Of a DNA stretch of 14,354 nt, positions 1 through 6,804 are shown in pieces. Every line of letters begins with the position of its first letter. The stretch's first letter is position 1. The stretch spans positions 1 to 14,354 of the forward strand of contig CAZTJJ010000034.1 in the NCBI GenBank assembly GCA_964614065.1, given 5' to 3'. A program made the translations under genes and the position numbers. The notes under the pieces were generated by a model. The model did not search any database and was not told the origin of the DNA. It was given only the letters and a program-made list of their open reading frames with translations. Source of the stretch: M55B111 sp964614065 (GTDB lineage Bacteria > Bipolaricaulota > Bipolaricaulia > M55B111).

Positions 1-166
1 AGGTTTTTTCGTAGTCTCGAGAGAAACAACCTGCGACCAAAGAGGCTTTTCCGTCGAGATTAATGGCTGTTCTGTGTACCGAGCCAATTAAGGAACCCGG
101 TCCTCCACCGACCATACCGTAGGTGAGGGTTTTATGAAACGTATTACTGCTCGTTGCTTTGATCAT
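1..166 (-). CDS. Gfo/Idh/MocA-family oxidoreductase, N-terminal fragment
   Basis: The reverse strand is open from an ATG at 166 to the window edge, giving 55 codons. The start is supported by GGAGGT about 7 bases upstream. Residues 17-33 read YGMVGGGPGSLIGSVHR, the Rossmann fold and following segment typical of the Gfo/Idh/MocA family of NAD(P)-dependent sugar and polyol dehydrogenases. A strand containing VAGCFSRD follows, also typical of the family. The substrate cannot be read from this fragment. The gene lies 165 bp downstream of the last permease gene, on the same strand, so it probably oxidises the imported sugar or polyol. The longer gap compared with the rest of the operon leaves room for its own promoter. 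The family call is firm. Only the start of the gene is visible. Confidence 0.85.
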   Translation of the reverse strand, partial: MIKATSSNTFHKTLTYGMVGGGPGSLIGSVHRTAINLDGKASLVAGCFSRDYEKT

Positions 167-251
167 CTAAGATACCTCCATATTTTACAGTGACAAAATA
201 ACTAGAAAATTGCGTTTCAGATACCAATAGTCCTTTTGTGAGAAAATTATG

Positions 252-263
252 CGACCTTGGTCG
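252..263. promoter_or_regulatory. Short palindrome upstream of the oxidoreductase gene
   Basis: CGACCTTGGTCG is a near-perfect 12-base palindrome (CGACC-TT-GGTCG) in the 165-bp gap between the last permease gene and the oxidoreductase start. A second dyad, ATCCGAT/ATCGGGT, sits at 291-297 and 307-313. Neither has a T-tract, so they are not obvious intrinsic terminators. They could be operator sites or mRNA structure. A function is inference only. Confidence 0.25.
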
Positions 264-331
264 ATCTCGTTACTCAAAGTTGGCACGATCATCCGATCTG
301 TAGATAATCGGGTCACGCCAACAGAAAACAA

Positions 332-1195
332 TCATTCTCCTTTTACGATACCAAAAGTTAAGCCCCGTACTAAATAGTCGCGAACGAAAAATGTAAAAAT
401 AATCATGGGCAGTACAAAGATAAAAGCTCCCGCACCAATGACTCCCCAGTTGGTACCTATTGTGCCCACTGCTGAGGCCGCCAAGGCGACCGGTGCAGTG
501 GTGGCAACGTCACTGGTTAGGATAAGAGCTCCCAAAAACTCATTCCAGGAGAAAATGGCGCAGATCAGGGCAGTAGCCGCCACCCCGTTATAGACCTGAG
601 GCAGAATCACTTTGATAAAAGCCTGGAGCCTGGTGTAGCCATCACACATTGCAGCGTATTCGTACTCCACGGGGATCTCGTCAAAGAACCCTTTCATTAT
701 CCATACCGAAAAGGAAAAATTGACCAACGCGTAAAGGAAAATCAACCCCAGGTGACTGTCCAAAAGTCCTGCTGCCCGGTACATTAAATAAATTGGAATT
801 ATTACTGCAATCGGGGGCAACATCCTTGTAGCTAACACAAAGAACAGTAGATCGTCTTTCGCTGGATAATGGAAGCGGGAGAAACCATAGGCAGCAAATG
901 TCCCTAAAAGGACGGTCAGAATAGTGCCGAATGTGGTGATGATGATGCTGTTAATGAAAGTGCGGAAGAATTCGGTCATTCCGATAATTTCGCCCTCCAT
1001 ACCGAGCTTAAAAAAGAGCTTGCGGTAATTTTGTAGAGTAGGCTTAAAGGTAAAAGTAGGAGGAATGGAGAGGATATCTTTACGGGTCTTAAAGCTTGTC
1101 ATTGCTAGCCAGCCCAGAGGAAAAACGAATAAAGCAACCAGTAACCAAGCAATCAAGCTCGTCAGGATCCGCTTGCTATTAAATATTTTTAACAT
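332..1195 (-). CDS. Carbohydrate ABC transporter permease (MalG/UgpE type)
   Basis: This is the second inner-membrane permease of the operon: 287 residues, the usual length for the CUT1 MalG-like subunit. It starts with an N-terminal helix (about 10-32) and has about six membrane segments. The cytoplasmic EAA loop that docks onto the ATPase is visible near residues 180-202 as EYAAMCDGYTRLQAFIKVILP, with the conserved Gly and Ile-x-LP. The SWNEF motif and the C-terminal VRGLTFGIVKG are typical of this subfamily. The ATG at 1195 is preceded by GGGAGG four or five bases upstream, overlapping the end of the upstream permease gene; the two genes are 11 bp apart and so probably translationally coupled. 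It should form the channel with the MalF-like partner. The substrate cannot be told from sequence. Confidence 0.93.
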   Translation of the reverse strand: MLKIFNSKRILTSLIAWLLVALFVFPLGWLAMTSFKTRKDILSIPPTFTFKPTLQNYRKLFFKLGMEGEIIGMTEFFRTFINSIIITTFGTILTVLLGTFAAYGFSRFHYPAKDDLLFFVLATRMLPPIAVIIPIYLMYRAAGLLDSHLGLIFLYALVNFSFSVWIMKGFFDEIPVEYEYAAMCDGYTRLQAFIKVILPQVYNGVAATALICAIFSWNEFLGALILTSDVATTAPVALAASAVGTIGTNWGVIGAGAFIFVLPMIIFTFFVRDYLVRGLTFGIVKGE

Positions 1196-1206
1196 TTTGA
1201 CCTCCC

Positions 1207-2091
1207 TTAAGCCCTCATTTTGTTAATCCGGGCAATGATTACGTTACTGACAGCAATGGAGATAATAAGCAAGACATAAGCAAGAGCAGTAGCTTTTCCA
1301 AGGTTAAACTGCTCGAAAGCCTTTCGGTAAATCAACAGAGTGGCAGTTGCGGTTGAGCTTCCGGGTCCCCCTTCTGTTAATCCCCACACTTGTCCAAACA
1401 CTTTTAATGCGTCGATGACCCTGAACAATATCCCGATCATGATAATAGGCATGGCGATAGGTAGGGTGATGTGGAGGAACTTAAACCACCCTGAAGCCCT
1501 ATCTACTTCTGCCGCTTCGTAGAGACGCCGGGGTACTGAAGACAGTCCTGCCAGGCAGATCAAAATCATAAAAGGAGTCCACATCCATATTTCAGTTATC
1601 ATGATGGCGGTAAGGGCCGTACCAGGATGGGATAACCAGGCCACCTCCCCCATCCCGAAGAATCCTCCAATGTGATTCACTATGCCCCATATCGGTTGGT
1701 ACATATACCGCCAGAAGGTGAAGATTACTGCCCGGCACAGCATCATTGGGGTCAAGATCAATGTTAAGGCAATCTTTCGACCGTAGAGTTGGTGGTTGAA
1801 AAGCATAGCGATGCCAAAACCCACCAGGGTCTCTATGGCTACTGTCAGTACTGTAAACTGAATGGTGACCGCAAATCTATGCCAGGTCGCAGGGGTTCCC
1901 ATGATTTCCGCATAATTCCGAACTCCAATGAAATTTGGGGCTTCTCCGCTGATCAGAGAATAATCAGTAAAACTCAAGTAAAGGGTTCTGGCCAGGGGAT
2001 AAATAACCATTGCAAAGAGAAATATCACGACTGGCAAGACCAACATCCACTTTAGCTGTCTGTCGGTCAGTTCGTAGTTGAGAAATCGCAT
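1207..2091 (-). CDS. Carbohydrate ABC transporter permease (MalF/UgpA type)
   Basis: This is the first inner-membrane permease of the operon: 294 residues with six predicted membrane segments, the first at about 15-36. The periplasmic stretch after it (TDYSLISGEAPNFIGVRNYAEI) is typical of UgpA/MalF-like subunits. The EAA loop near residues 190-212 reads LYEAAEVDRASGWFKFLHITLP, the contact site for the ATPase. It is shorter than E. coli MalF and lacks the large periplasmic insertion, as is usual for CUT1 permeases outside the maltose group. The ATG at 2091 has only a weak AGGG site upstream. It follows the binding-protein gene after 66 bp containing a terminator-like hairpin, so its expression is probably stepped down. 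Confidence 0.93.
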   Translation of the reverse strand: MRFLNYELTDRQLKWMLVLPVVIFLFAMVIYPLARTLYLSFTDYSLISGEAPNFIGVRNYAEIMGTPATWHRFAVTIQFTVLTVAIETLVGFGIAMLFNHQLYGRKIALTLILTPMMLCRAVIFTFWRYMYQPIWGIVNHIGGFFGMGEVAWLSHPGTALTAIMITEIWMWTPFMILICLAGLSSVPRRLYEAAEVDRASGWFKFLHITLPIAMPIIMIGILFRVIDALKVFGQVWGLTEGGPGSSTATATLLIYRKAFEQFNLGKATALAYVLLIISIAVSNVIIARINKMRA

Positions 2092-2115
2092 AAGTTTGGA
2101 TCCCTGCCTTGAAGA

Positions 2116-2147
2116 AAAACCGGGTCAGGAAAACCTGACCCGGTTTT
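2116..2147 (-). terminator. Intrinsic-terminator-like hairpin between binding protein and permease
   Basis: A perfect 14-bp inverted repeat (AAAACCGGGTCAGG / CCTGACCCGGTTTT) encloses a four-base loop. Ten GC-rich pairs are followed, on the minus-strand transcript, by five Us and then CUUC. It lies 10 bp after the binding-protein stop codon and 25 bp before the permease start, inside an otherwise tight operon. It most likely acts as a leaky terminator or 3' stabiliser giving excess binding-protein mRNA, a familiar arrangement in ABC operons. The arms also end in T-rich sequence on the plus strand, so it could work both ways. Confidence 0.75.
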
Positions 2148-2157
2148 GTTGCCTGTG

Positions 2158-3498
2158 TTAATCGTAGTAACCAGCCTTGCGGAGAATTTCTTCCTGTTCC
2201 TCAGCGATGTTGTCCAAAGCTTCTTGGGCATCTTCCGTACCCGCTACCACGTTGTTGAAATGGGTCTGGGTGACCTGAAGAATCTCTGAGTATTCGGGAA
2301 TGCTCCAGATATCCCTCATGTGTGGTGCCTGCAGTTTCTGGGCGCGATACCAGGGCTGATAAGTTTCGTAGGCTTCGGTTTCCATGACAGGTTTATACGT
2401 AGAAACCCCGGCTGGAACGTCTCTGGCCCATAGCACCTGGGCTTCTTCGCTGCAGAGCCAGGCAAGAAATTTAAATGCTTCTTCCTCGTTAGGAGTGTAA
2501 GCGCTGACACCAATTCCTTGTCCACCCAGAGTAGGATACCAGCCTTTCGGGCCTTTTGGCGTGGGCGCAAAACCTACCTCTTCACAGTAGTTGGACACGC
2601 TACAGTCGGTGTAACCCTGGGCAAATGCCGCCCATTGGATGGACATAGCAACTAGTCCCTGCTGGAAAGCGGTAACTACTTCGTCCTGAGCGTAATTTAC
2701 GATTCCCGGCGGGGCGTATTGAGCTAGGCTCTTGTAAAATTCCAAAGCTTCAACAGATTCCGGGCTGTTTATGTATCCATCGACTCTTTTCGTTTCCGGA
2801 TTCCAGAAGGAGCCTCCAAATGCCCACAGCACCTGGTTAAAGTCCCAGGTGATGTAGTCGTAACGTCTACTCATCTTGGTGGCTAAACCATAGGGAACTG
2901 CATCGCTGTCCTTAAAGAATTTGGCCATGTCTCGCAGGTTAGACCACGTCTCGGGTGGCTTGAGTTCGTAACTGTACTCGTCCATAAACGCCTCTTTGAG
3001 TTCGGGGTCATTGAACAAGTCTTTGCGATAGTAGAGTATTTCGGTATCTCCGAAGAAGGGCAAGAAGTAGTAGTTCCCGCTTCCTTCGGGATATTCTCCA
3101 TAGTACTTAACTAAATTAGAGTAATAATTGTCCATGTCCACGCCTTCGGTTGCTTCGATCCAATCGTTAAGTTGAACGACGTGATTACCTTCGACTAACC
3201 ACCCTTTCCACTGACTATCCGCAATTAATAAGTCTATGGACGTGGTATGAGACGACATTAAGACTGAAGTTTTCGTCAGATATTTATCCCACGGATATGT
3301 CTTGACTGTTACCTCTACTCCTGTTTTCTCCGTATATGTTTTACACATCTGCTCCAACTGATCGGCCGGATCCCATGCAGCCCACAAAATCGTCAGTCTC
3401 TCGTCTTTGCTGAAGGCTGCAAAGGAGGCAACACTTACTACCAACAAGCTGAGCAATAACGTAAGAACAATCGCTTTCTTGCTGTTAGCTTTATACAT
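2158..3498 (-). CDS. Extracellular carbohydrate-binding protein of the ABC transporter
   Basis: This is a periplasmic solute-binding protein of the family 1 (MalE/UgpB-like) class, 446 residues. A basic N-terminus (MYKANSKK) and a hydrophobic core to about residue 28 (with VASFA before AFS) form a signal peptide with a plausible type I cleavage site. No lipobox cysteine is present, so it is probably soluble in a periplasm. The mature part opens with LTILWAAWDPADQLEQMCKT, the first strand and helix of this fold. Later aromatic-rich segments, such as the one containing YYFLPFFGDTEILYYRKDLF, are typical of the sugar cleft. I chose the ATG at 3498 because AGGAGG (3505-3510) sits six bases upstream; the TTG at 3504 touches that site and cannot be used with it. 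The ligand is unknown. Confidence 0.93.
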   Translation of the reverse strand: MYKANSKKAIVLTLLLSLLVVSVASFAAFSKDERLTILWAAWDPADQLEQMCKTYTEKTGVEVTVKTYPWDKYLTKTSVLMSSHTTSIDLLIADSQWKGWLVEGNHVVQLNDWIEATEGVDMDNYYSNLVKYYGEYPEGSGNYYFLPFFGDTEILYYRKDLFNDPELKEAFMDEYSYELKPPETWSNLRDMAKFFKDSDAVPYGLATKMSRRYDYITWDFNQVLWAFGGSFWNPETKRVDGYINSPESVEALEFYKSLAQYAPPGIVNYAQDEVVTAFQQGLVAMSIQWAAFAQGYTDCSVSNYCEEVGFAPTPKGPKGWYPTLGGQGIGVSAYTPNEEEAFKFLAWLCSEEAQVLWARDVPAGVSTYKPVMETEAYETYQPWYRAQKLQAPHMRDIWSIPEYSEILQVTQTHFNNVVAGTEDAQEALDNIAEEQEEILRKAGYYD

Positions 3499-3504
3499 AG
3501 ACAA

Positions 3505-3510
3505 CCTCCT
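3505..3510 (-). promoter_or_regulatory. Shine-Dalgarno site fixing the binding-protein start
   Basis: AGGAGG on the minus strand lies six bases before the ATG at 3498 and directly abuts the upstream in-frame TTG. The spacing decides in favour of the ATG. Confidence 0.8.
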
Positions 3511-3556
3511 CGGTTATTTGCGTATTTGGTTTTGCTGACGAAGAACAGTCTTACTA

Positions 3557-3578
3557 TTACGCCATTGAACCACCTCCT
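3557..3578 (-). other. Two-codon minimal ORF with strong Shine-Dalgarno site
   Basis: On the minus strand AGGAGG (3573-3578) is followed, seven bases on, by ATG GCG TAA (3565-3557), then TAG. The spacing is ideal, yet the frame encodes only Met-Ala. It sits between the small membrane protein gene, whose stop codon overlaps this AGGAGG, and the binding-protein gene, which has its own site. It might be a relic of a gene start, a ribosome standby site or a translational leader. No function is demonstrated by the sequence. Confidence 0.4.
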
Positions 3579-3777
3579 AGTTGATCTGATCTTCTTGAGC
3601 TTTGGATTCTTTTGTTGGTATATGGTTGAAGACGAGAAAGGAGATTACGACGATCAGCAAGAAAGGAAAGCTGTAATGCCATAAAACCAAGGAAAAAGGT
3701 TGACCTATTGCAAACACGCCCAGGAATACCAGTGCATACAGAACTTTTTCTAACTTGTCTTTTGTGGAAACACGCAT
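3577..3777 (-). CDS. Small two-helix membrane protein in the ABC operon
   Basis: This encodes 66 residues with two hydrophobic stretches (about 13-32 and 36-51) joined by a short turn with Trp-His-Tyr, and charged ends (KDKLEK at the N-terminal side, KESKAQEDQ at the C-terminus). Both ends are probably cytoplasmic. The ATG at 3777 has GGAG ten bases upstream. It lies 45 bp after the second ATPase and 78 bp before the binding-protein start, on the same strand, so it belongs to the operon. I do not recognise the family. By position it resembles the small integral membrane protein (DUF2160) in glycerol ABC operons of proteobacteria, but the sequence does not look like that family. An overlapping 85-codon frame on the same strand lacks membrane segments and is less likely. 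Confidence 0.7.
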   Translation of the reverse strand: MRVSTKDKLEKVLYALVFLGVFAIGQPFSLVLWHYSFPFLLIVVISFLVFNHIPTKESKAQEDQIN

Positions 3778-3822
3778 TAATCGTCAGCTCCGAAATGAGG
3801 AAAAATCGATACAACTATTCAT

Positions 3823-4920
3823 TTAGCACAGTCTGGATTGGTCACCGTCGTCGAAAAAATATGCTTCGTCCAGTTTGAAAGTAACTCTAACCTCGCTTCC
3901 GCGCTCTAGATTTAGGTCCAACGAGGAGACGGATTTCAGGCTCAGCTCACCACATGATATATCTACTACCTGGGAAGCCCCCATGAACCGAGAAGTTTCA
4001 ACTTTAGCATTGAGTTCAATTCCCCCCTCTTTGTTCTTTGATGAGTTCATCTCAATAGCCAAGTCCTCCGGATATACTGCCACAATTACGTCCTGGGTGT
4101 TGGAGGAAAGTAGAGTTTGAAGTAAATCCTCTGGGATACTGGAGGTAGACTCCACTTCTGTGAGCTCCAATCTTCCGTCCGACACATAACCTTGGAAAAG
4201 GTTTGCCTCGGGCTGACTGAGATAGGTAGCTACAAACAAGGTCTGAGGATCATTGTAGACTTCCAGTGGCTTCCCGTGCTGAATAATCTTACCATCGTTA
4301 ATTAAAAGGATCTCCTCGGCTATGGAGAACGCCTCGGTCTTGTCCGGAGTGGCGTACAAGAAAGTTTGATCCATTTCACTCTGCAGTCGTTTTAGCTCTG
4401 CTCGTAGCTCTTCTCGAATCTTAGCGTCAAGATTAGAAAGAGGTTCGTCCATTAGGAATGCGTTGGGTTCTCTGACCAAAGCTCGGGCTATGCCTACCCG
4501 CTGCATCTCTCCTCCGCTTAGTTGTGAAGGATTCTTCTTCAGGTGAGAAGTAATAGAAAGGGCCCCAGCGACTTGCTCAACCTTGGCTTGAATAGTGTCT
4601 CTGTCAACATTGCGGAGGCTTGATCGAAGAGGGAAAGCGATGTTGTCAAAAACATTCATATTGGGATAGAGGATGAAATCCTGGAATGCAAAAGCTACAT
4701 CGCGCTTGCGAGGGCTGATATCGTTCACTCTCTCGCCATCGAAGTAGATGTCCCCCTCCTCGGGTTTCAGCACTCCGGAGGTCAGGTTTAAGGTGGTTGT
4801 CTTCCCGGCACCAGTAGGTCCAGTTACCACGTAAAATGAGCGGTCGGGAACCTCGAAACTGACCCCCTCAATACCGATAGTTTCACCGTATCTCTTGGTA
4901 ACTGATTCAAATCTGATCAT
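3823..4920 (-). CDS. ABC transporter ATPase with altered switch loop (second of pair)
   Basis: This is a MalK/UgpC-type ATP-binding subunit of 365 residues. Walker A is GPTGAGKT at 34-41, the Q-loop Gln is at 80, the signature LSGGEMQ at 134-140 and Walker B AFLMDEP at 154-160 with the catalytic Glu. The switch loop, normally THD, reads TPD, so the histidine that positions the gamma-phosphate is Pro192. The C-terminal part (from about 225) resembles the OB/TOBE regulatory domain, with a YPED segment replacing the usual RPED. ATG at 4920 with an AAGGAAGGG tract upstream, 26 bp after the first ATPase. Two ATPase genes in one operon, one imperfect, point to a heterodimer like GlpS/GlpT, in which one nucleotide site is weak or inactive. 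The His-to-Pro change is seen directly; the functional consequence is inferred. Confidence 0.92.
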   Translation of the reverse strand: MIRFESVTKRYGETIGIEGVSFEVPDRSFYVVTGPTGAGKTTTLNLTSGVLKPEEGDIYFDGERVNDISPRKRDVAFAFQDFILYPNMNVFDNIAFPLRSSLRNVDRDTIQAKVEQVAGALSITSHLKKNPSQLSGGEMQRVGIARALVREPNAFLMDEPLSNLDAKIREELRAELKRLQSEMDQTFLYATPDKTEAFSIAEEILLINDGKIIQHGKPLEVYNDPQTLFVATYLSQPEANLFQGYVSDGRLELTEVESTSSIPEDLLQTLLSSNTQDVIVAVYPEDLAIEMNSSKNKEGGIELNAKVETSRFMGASQVVDISCGELSLKSVSSLDLNLERGSEVRVTFKLDEAYFFDDGDQSRLC

Positions 4921-4946
4921 GATTGTCGATAGTTCCCTTCCTTTAG

Positions 4947-6047
4947 CTAATAAATGGTCTGTTCGCTTTCTCTATCAAATAAAGTCAAATTGGGTGAAAC
5001 CAGGCCACAAGCTACAGCATCACCAGGTTGTGCGGTAAATGTTGCTTCCTTTTGCACTTTAACAATTTCTTTCCCTAGCTGAACGTGCACGATGGTTTCA
5101 GTCCCAAGTGGTTCTAGAAGGTCGACTTTCCCTGGAACTAAATTGTCTGAAGAAGCCTCGTCGGAAGCTCCTTTTGTTAACTGTATATTTTCAGGGCGGA
5201 GCCCGAAAATTAACTTATGATCGGTTAAATGTTCTAGATTGAGATTCTGGTTGAAATCTTGTGGTAGTGTAAGGTCGAATCCGTGGAAATGAATAGTACC
5301 TTCCCCGTCAATCGTGCAATCCAGGAAATTCATCCCCGGGCTTCCCATAAAGTTTGCGACAAACAGGTTCCTGGGTTGCGCGTATATCTGAGTCGGTGAG
5401 TCAACCTGAAAAATCTCCCCCTGATACATAACTGCAACTCGATCCGCGAGATTTAGTGCTTCCATTTGATCGTGGGTGACGTATATCACAGTTGCGTTCA
5501 GATCTTCGTGCATGATTTTCAAGCGTTTCTGGAGCCTATCGCCCAGCTTGGCATCCAGAGCTGTAGTTGGCTCATCCATCAGAAAAACCTGAGGCTCTCT
5601 GACAATAGAGCGCGCTAAGGCTACTGCTTGTTTTTTACCCCCTGACAGTTTTGAAGCTCGTTCGTTGAGTTGAGGGGTAAGCTCCAGAATAGCTGCTGCT
5701 TGATCAACCCTTTCCTCAATGAGATTTTGGTCATAACCCTGTGTCCTTAAAGGAAAAGAAATGTTATCGTGGACTGAAAGATGAGGGTAGACGGTTGGGA
5801 GTTGGAACATCATCGCAATATCTCGTTCTCTGGTGGAAAGTTCGTTAACCTTTTGCCTGTCGATAAAAATGTCGCCGCAATCAGGAGTCTCCAGGCCGGC
5901 AATCATCCGCAAGGTTGTGGTCTTACCACACCCCGAGGGACCGAGTAGAACAAAGATTTCCCCGTCTTTGATAGCCAGGTCAATGTGGTCTACTGCAACT
6001 AAATCCCCAAAACTTTTTGTCAGGTCTTCTAATTCCACTTGAGCCAC
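4947..6047 (-). CDS. ABC transporter ATPase, complete catalytic set (first of pair)
   Basis: This is a MalK/UgpC-type ATP-binding subunit of 366 residues and the first gene of the operon. Walker A is GPSGCGKT at 36-43, the Q-loop Gln at 82 and the signature LSGGKKQ at 134-140. Walker B is VFLMDEP at 154-160, the D-loop ALDAK follows, and the switch histidine is His192 in YVTHDQMEAL. The C-terminal domain contains GLRPENI, the usual start of the regulatory OB fold. The start is GTG at 6047, preceded by GGAGGG seven bases upstream. A strong promoter lies about 50 bp upstream. It shares motif positions one-for-one with the following ATPase, so the two probably arose by duplication and energise the same permease pair. 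Confidence 0.93.
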   Translation of the reverse strand: MAQVELEDLTKSFGDLVAVDHIDLAIKDGEIFVLLGPSGCGKTTTLRMIAGLETPDCGDIFIDRQKVNELSTRERDIAMMFQLPTVYPHLSVHDNISFPLRTQGYDQNLIEERVDQAAAILELTPQLNERASKLSGGKKQAVALARSIVREPQVFLMDEPTTALDAKLGDRLQKRLKIMHEDLNATVIYVTHDQMEALNLADRVAVMYQGEIFQVDSPTQIYAQPRNLFVANFMGSPGMNFLDCTIDGEGTIHFHGFDLTLPQDFNQNLNLEHLTDHKLIFGLRPENIQLTKGASDEASSDNLVPGKVDLLEPLGTETIVHVQLGKEIVKVQKEATFTAQPGDAVACGLVSPNLTLFDRESEQTIY

Positions 6048-6097
6048 TTGTTTTCCCTCCCGACGAGGGCTGAAACAACTTTTTGTCCTGGAACTAG

Positions 6098-6126
6098 ATT
6101 ATATCAGATTAAAGGCATTATGACAA
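6098..6126 (-). promoter_or_regulatory. Sigma-70-type promoter of the ABC transporter operon
   Basis: On the minus strand, TTGTCA (6121-6126) is separated by exactly 17 bases from a perfect TATAAT (6098-6103). Transcription would start near 6091, giving a leader of about 45 bases before the GTG of the first ATPase. Five of six -35 bases and all six -10 bases match the consensus. Confidence 0.75.
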
Positions 6127-6146
6127 ATTGTTAATGCTGTCACAAT
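6127..6146. promoter_or_regulatory. Possible operator dyad beside the operon -35 box
   Basis: ATTGT and ACAAT face each other across ten bases (6127-6131 and 6142-6146). A second, overlapping dyad is formed by TGACA (6121-6125) and TGTCA (6138-6142). The pair lies immediately upstream of, and partly over, the -35 box, where a regulator of a sugar operon could bind. The arms are short and could be chance. Confidence 0.3.
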
Positions 6147-6330
6147 CCTGTGGGCCACCCTACCTACCGCAGACACAGTGGTCTTGAATTTAATAAACTG
6201 GCGAAGTCGATATGCGATCGCACTCAGCTCTATATGTTAGAATATTCGTAAATATGATTGCCTGAATCCACTCAATCTTCGCGGAGGGCGAAATTGGTAA
6301 GACAAAACATCAGGAGGAAAAACCTTGTAA

Positions 6331-6404
6331 TACGCCCGGGAGGATTTGAACCCCCGGCCTACGGATCCGGAATCCGTCGCTCTATCCAGCTGAGCTACGG
6401 GCGC
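6331..6404 (-). tRNA. tRNA-Arg (anticodon CCG)
   Basis: The minus strand folds into a complete 74-nt cloverleaf. The acceptor stem is GCGCCCG with CGGGCGU, the D stem GCUC/GAGC, and the anticodon stem ACGGA/UCCGU with loop UUCCGGA. The T arm is GGGGG-UUCAAAU-CCUCC, and the discriminator is A. The anticodon CCG reads CGG as arginine. The first pair is G1-U72 instead of the usual G-C, and a second wobble, G51-U63, is in the T stem. The 3' CCA is not encoded (UUA follows), so a CCA-adding enzyme is needed. It is transcribed toward the ABC operon but ends about 200 bp before that operon's own promoter. I see no convincing terminator after it. Confidence 0.95.
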
Positions 6405-6798
6405 ATGTAAAATTAAAGTAATTATCGAAAAACTTCTTTCACAAACTCGTCTTCTATCGGTCAGTTGTTCCAGCCCTTATTGGGCAAGGAGCAGTTCGTA
6501 CAATCTGGATCAAGTCTTGCCCAAGTACCACTATAATTTTATCTATAATGGTGTGTTGAACAAGGGGAAACGAATTATCACTTGAATTGAAGACAATATA
6601 ACCCACAACAAATTTTACAGGACTGACCAAACTCTCACTAGGGACAAAATTAGTTGAAGAAGTGGATAATTAGGTGCCTGTTGCTGCATGAGTCTATGGG
6701 ATATCACCGATCGATGGCGATCTGGCTTCGCTCTGTGACTGGTTTTTTCCGATTGGATAGTTTAAGGTAGGAAGGAAGTTCGATTGTGAGTGAGGTGA
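6405..6798. other. Gene-free stretch between tRNA-Arg and mtnA
   Basis: No credible coding frame is present on either strand. The stretch holds a 9-bp inverted repeat (6480-6524). It also has two TATAAT sequences (6533-6538 and 6544-6549) on the plus strand without a well-placed -35 box, and AT-rich sequence up to the mtnA ribosome site. The promoters of the tRNA (leftward) and mtnA (rightward) must lie here, but I cannot assign either with confidence. Confidence 0.5.
6480..6524. repeat. 9-bp perfect inverted repeat
   Basis: TTGGGCAAG (6480-6488) and CTTGCCCAA (6516-6524) are exact reverse complements with a 27-base loop. There is no T-tract beyond either arm. It could form an RNA hairpin in a tRNA leader or be a protein-binding dyad; the role is unknown. 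Confidence 0.5.
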
Positions 6799-6804
6799 GT
6801 CTTG

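Noticed and set aside
3499..3504. TTG at 3504 as start of the binding-protein gene.
   Set aside because: The AGGAGG ribosome site directly touches this codon; the ATG six bases on has correct spacing.
3557..3814. 85-codon minus-strand frame overlapping the small membrane protein.
   Set aside because: It has no membrane segments or recognisable fold, lies in the shifted frame of the hydrophobic 66-residue protein, and lacks a good ribosome site at its start.
6212..6222. GCGATCGC octamer, resembling the cyanobacterial HIP1 repeat.
   Set aside because: Only one clear copy in the window; nothing else suggests a cyanobacterium.
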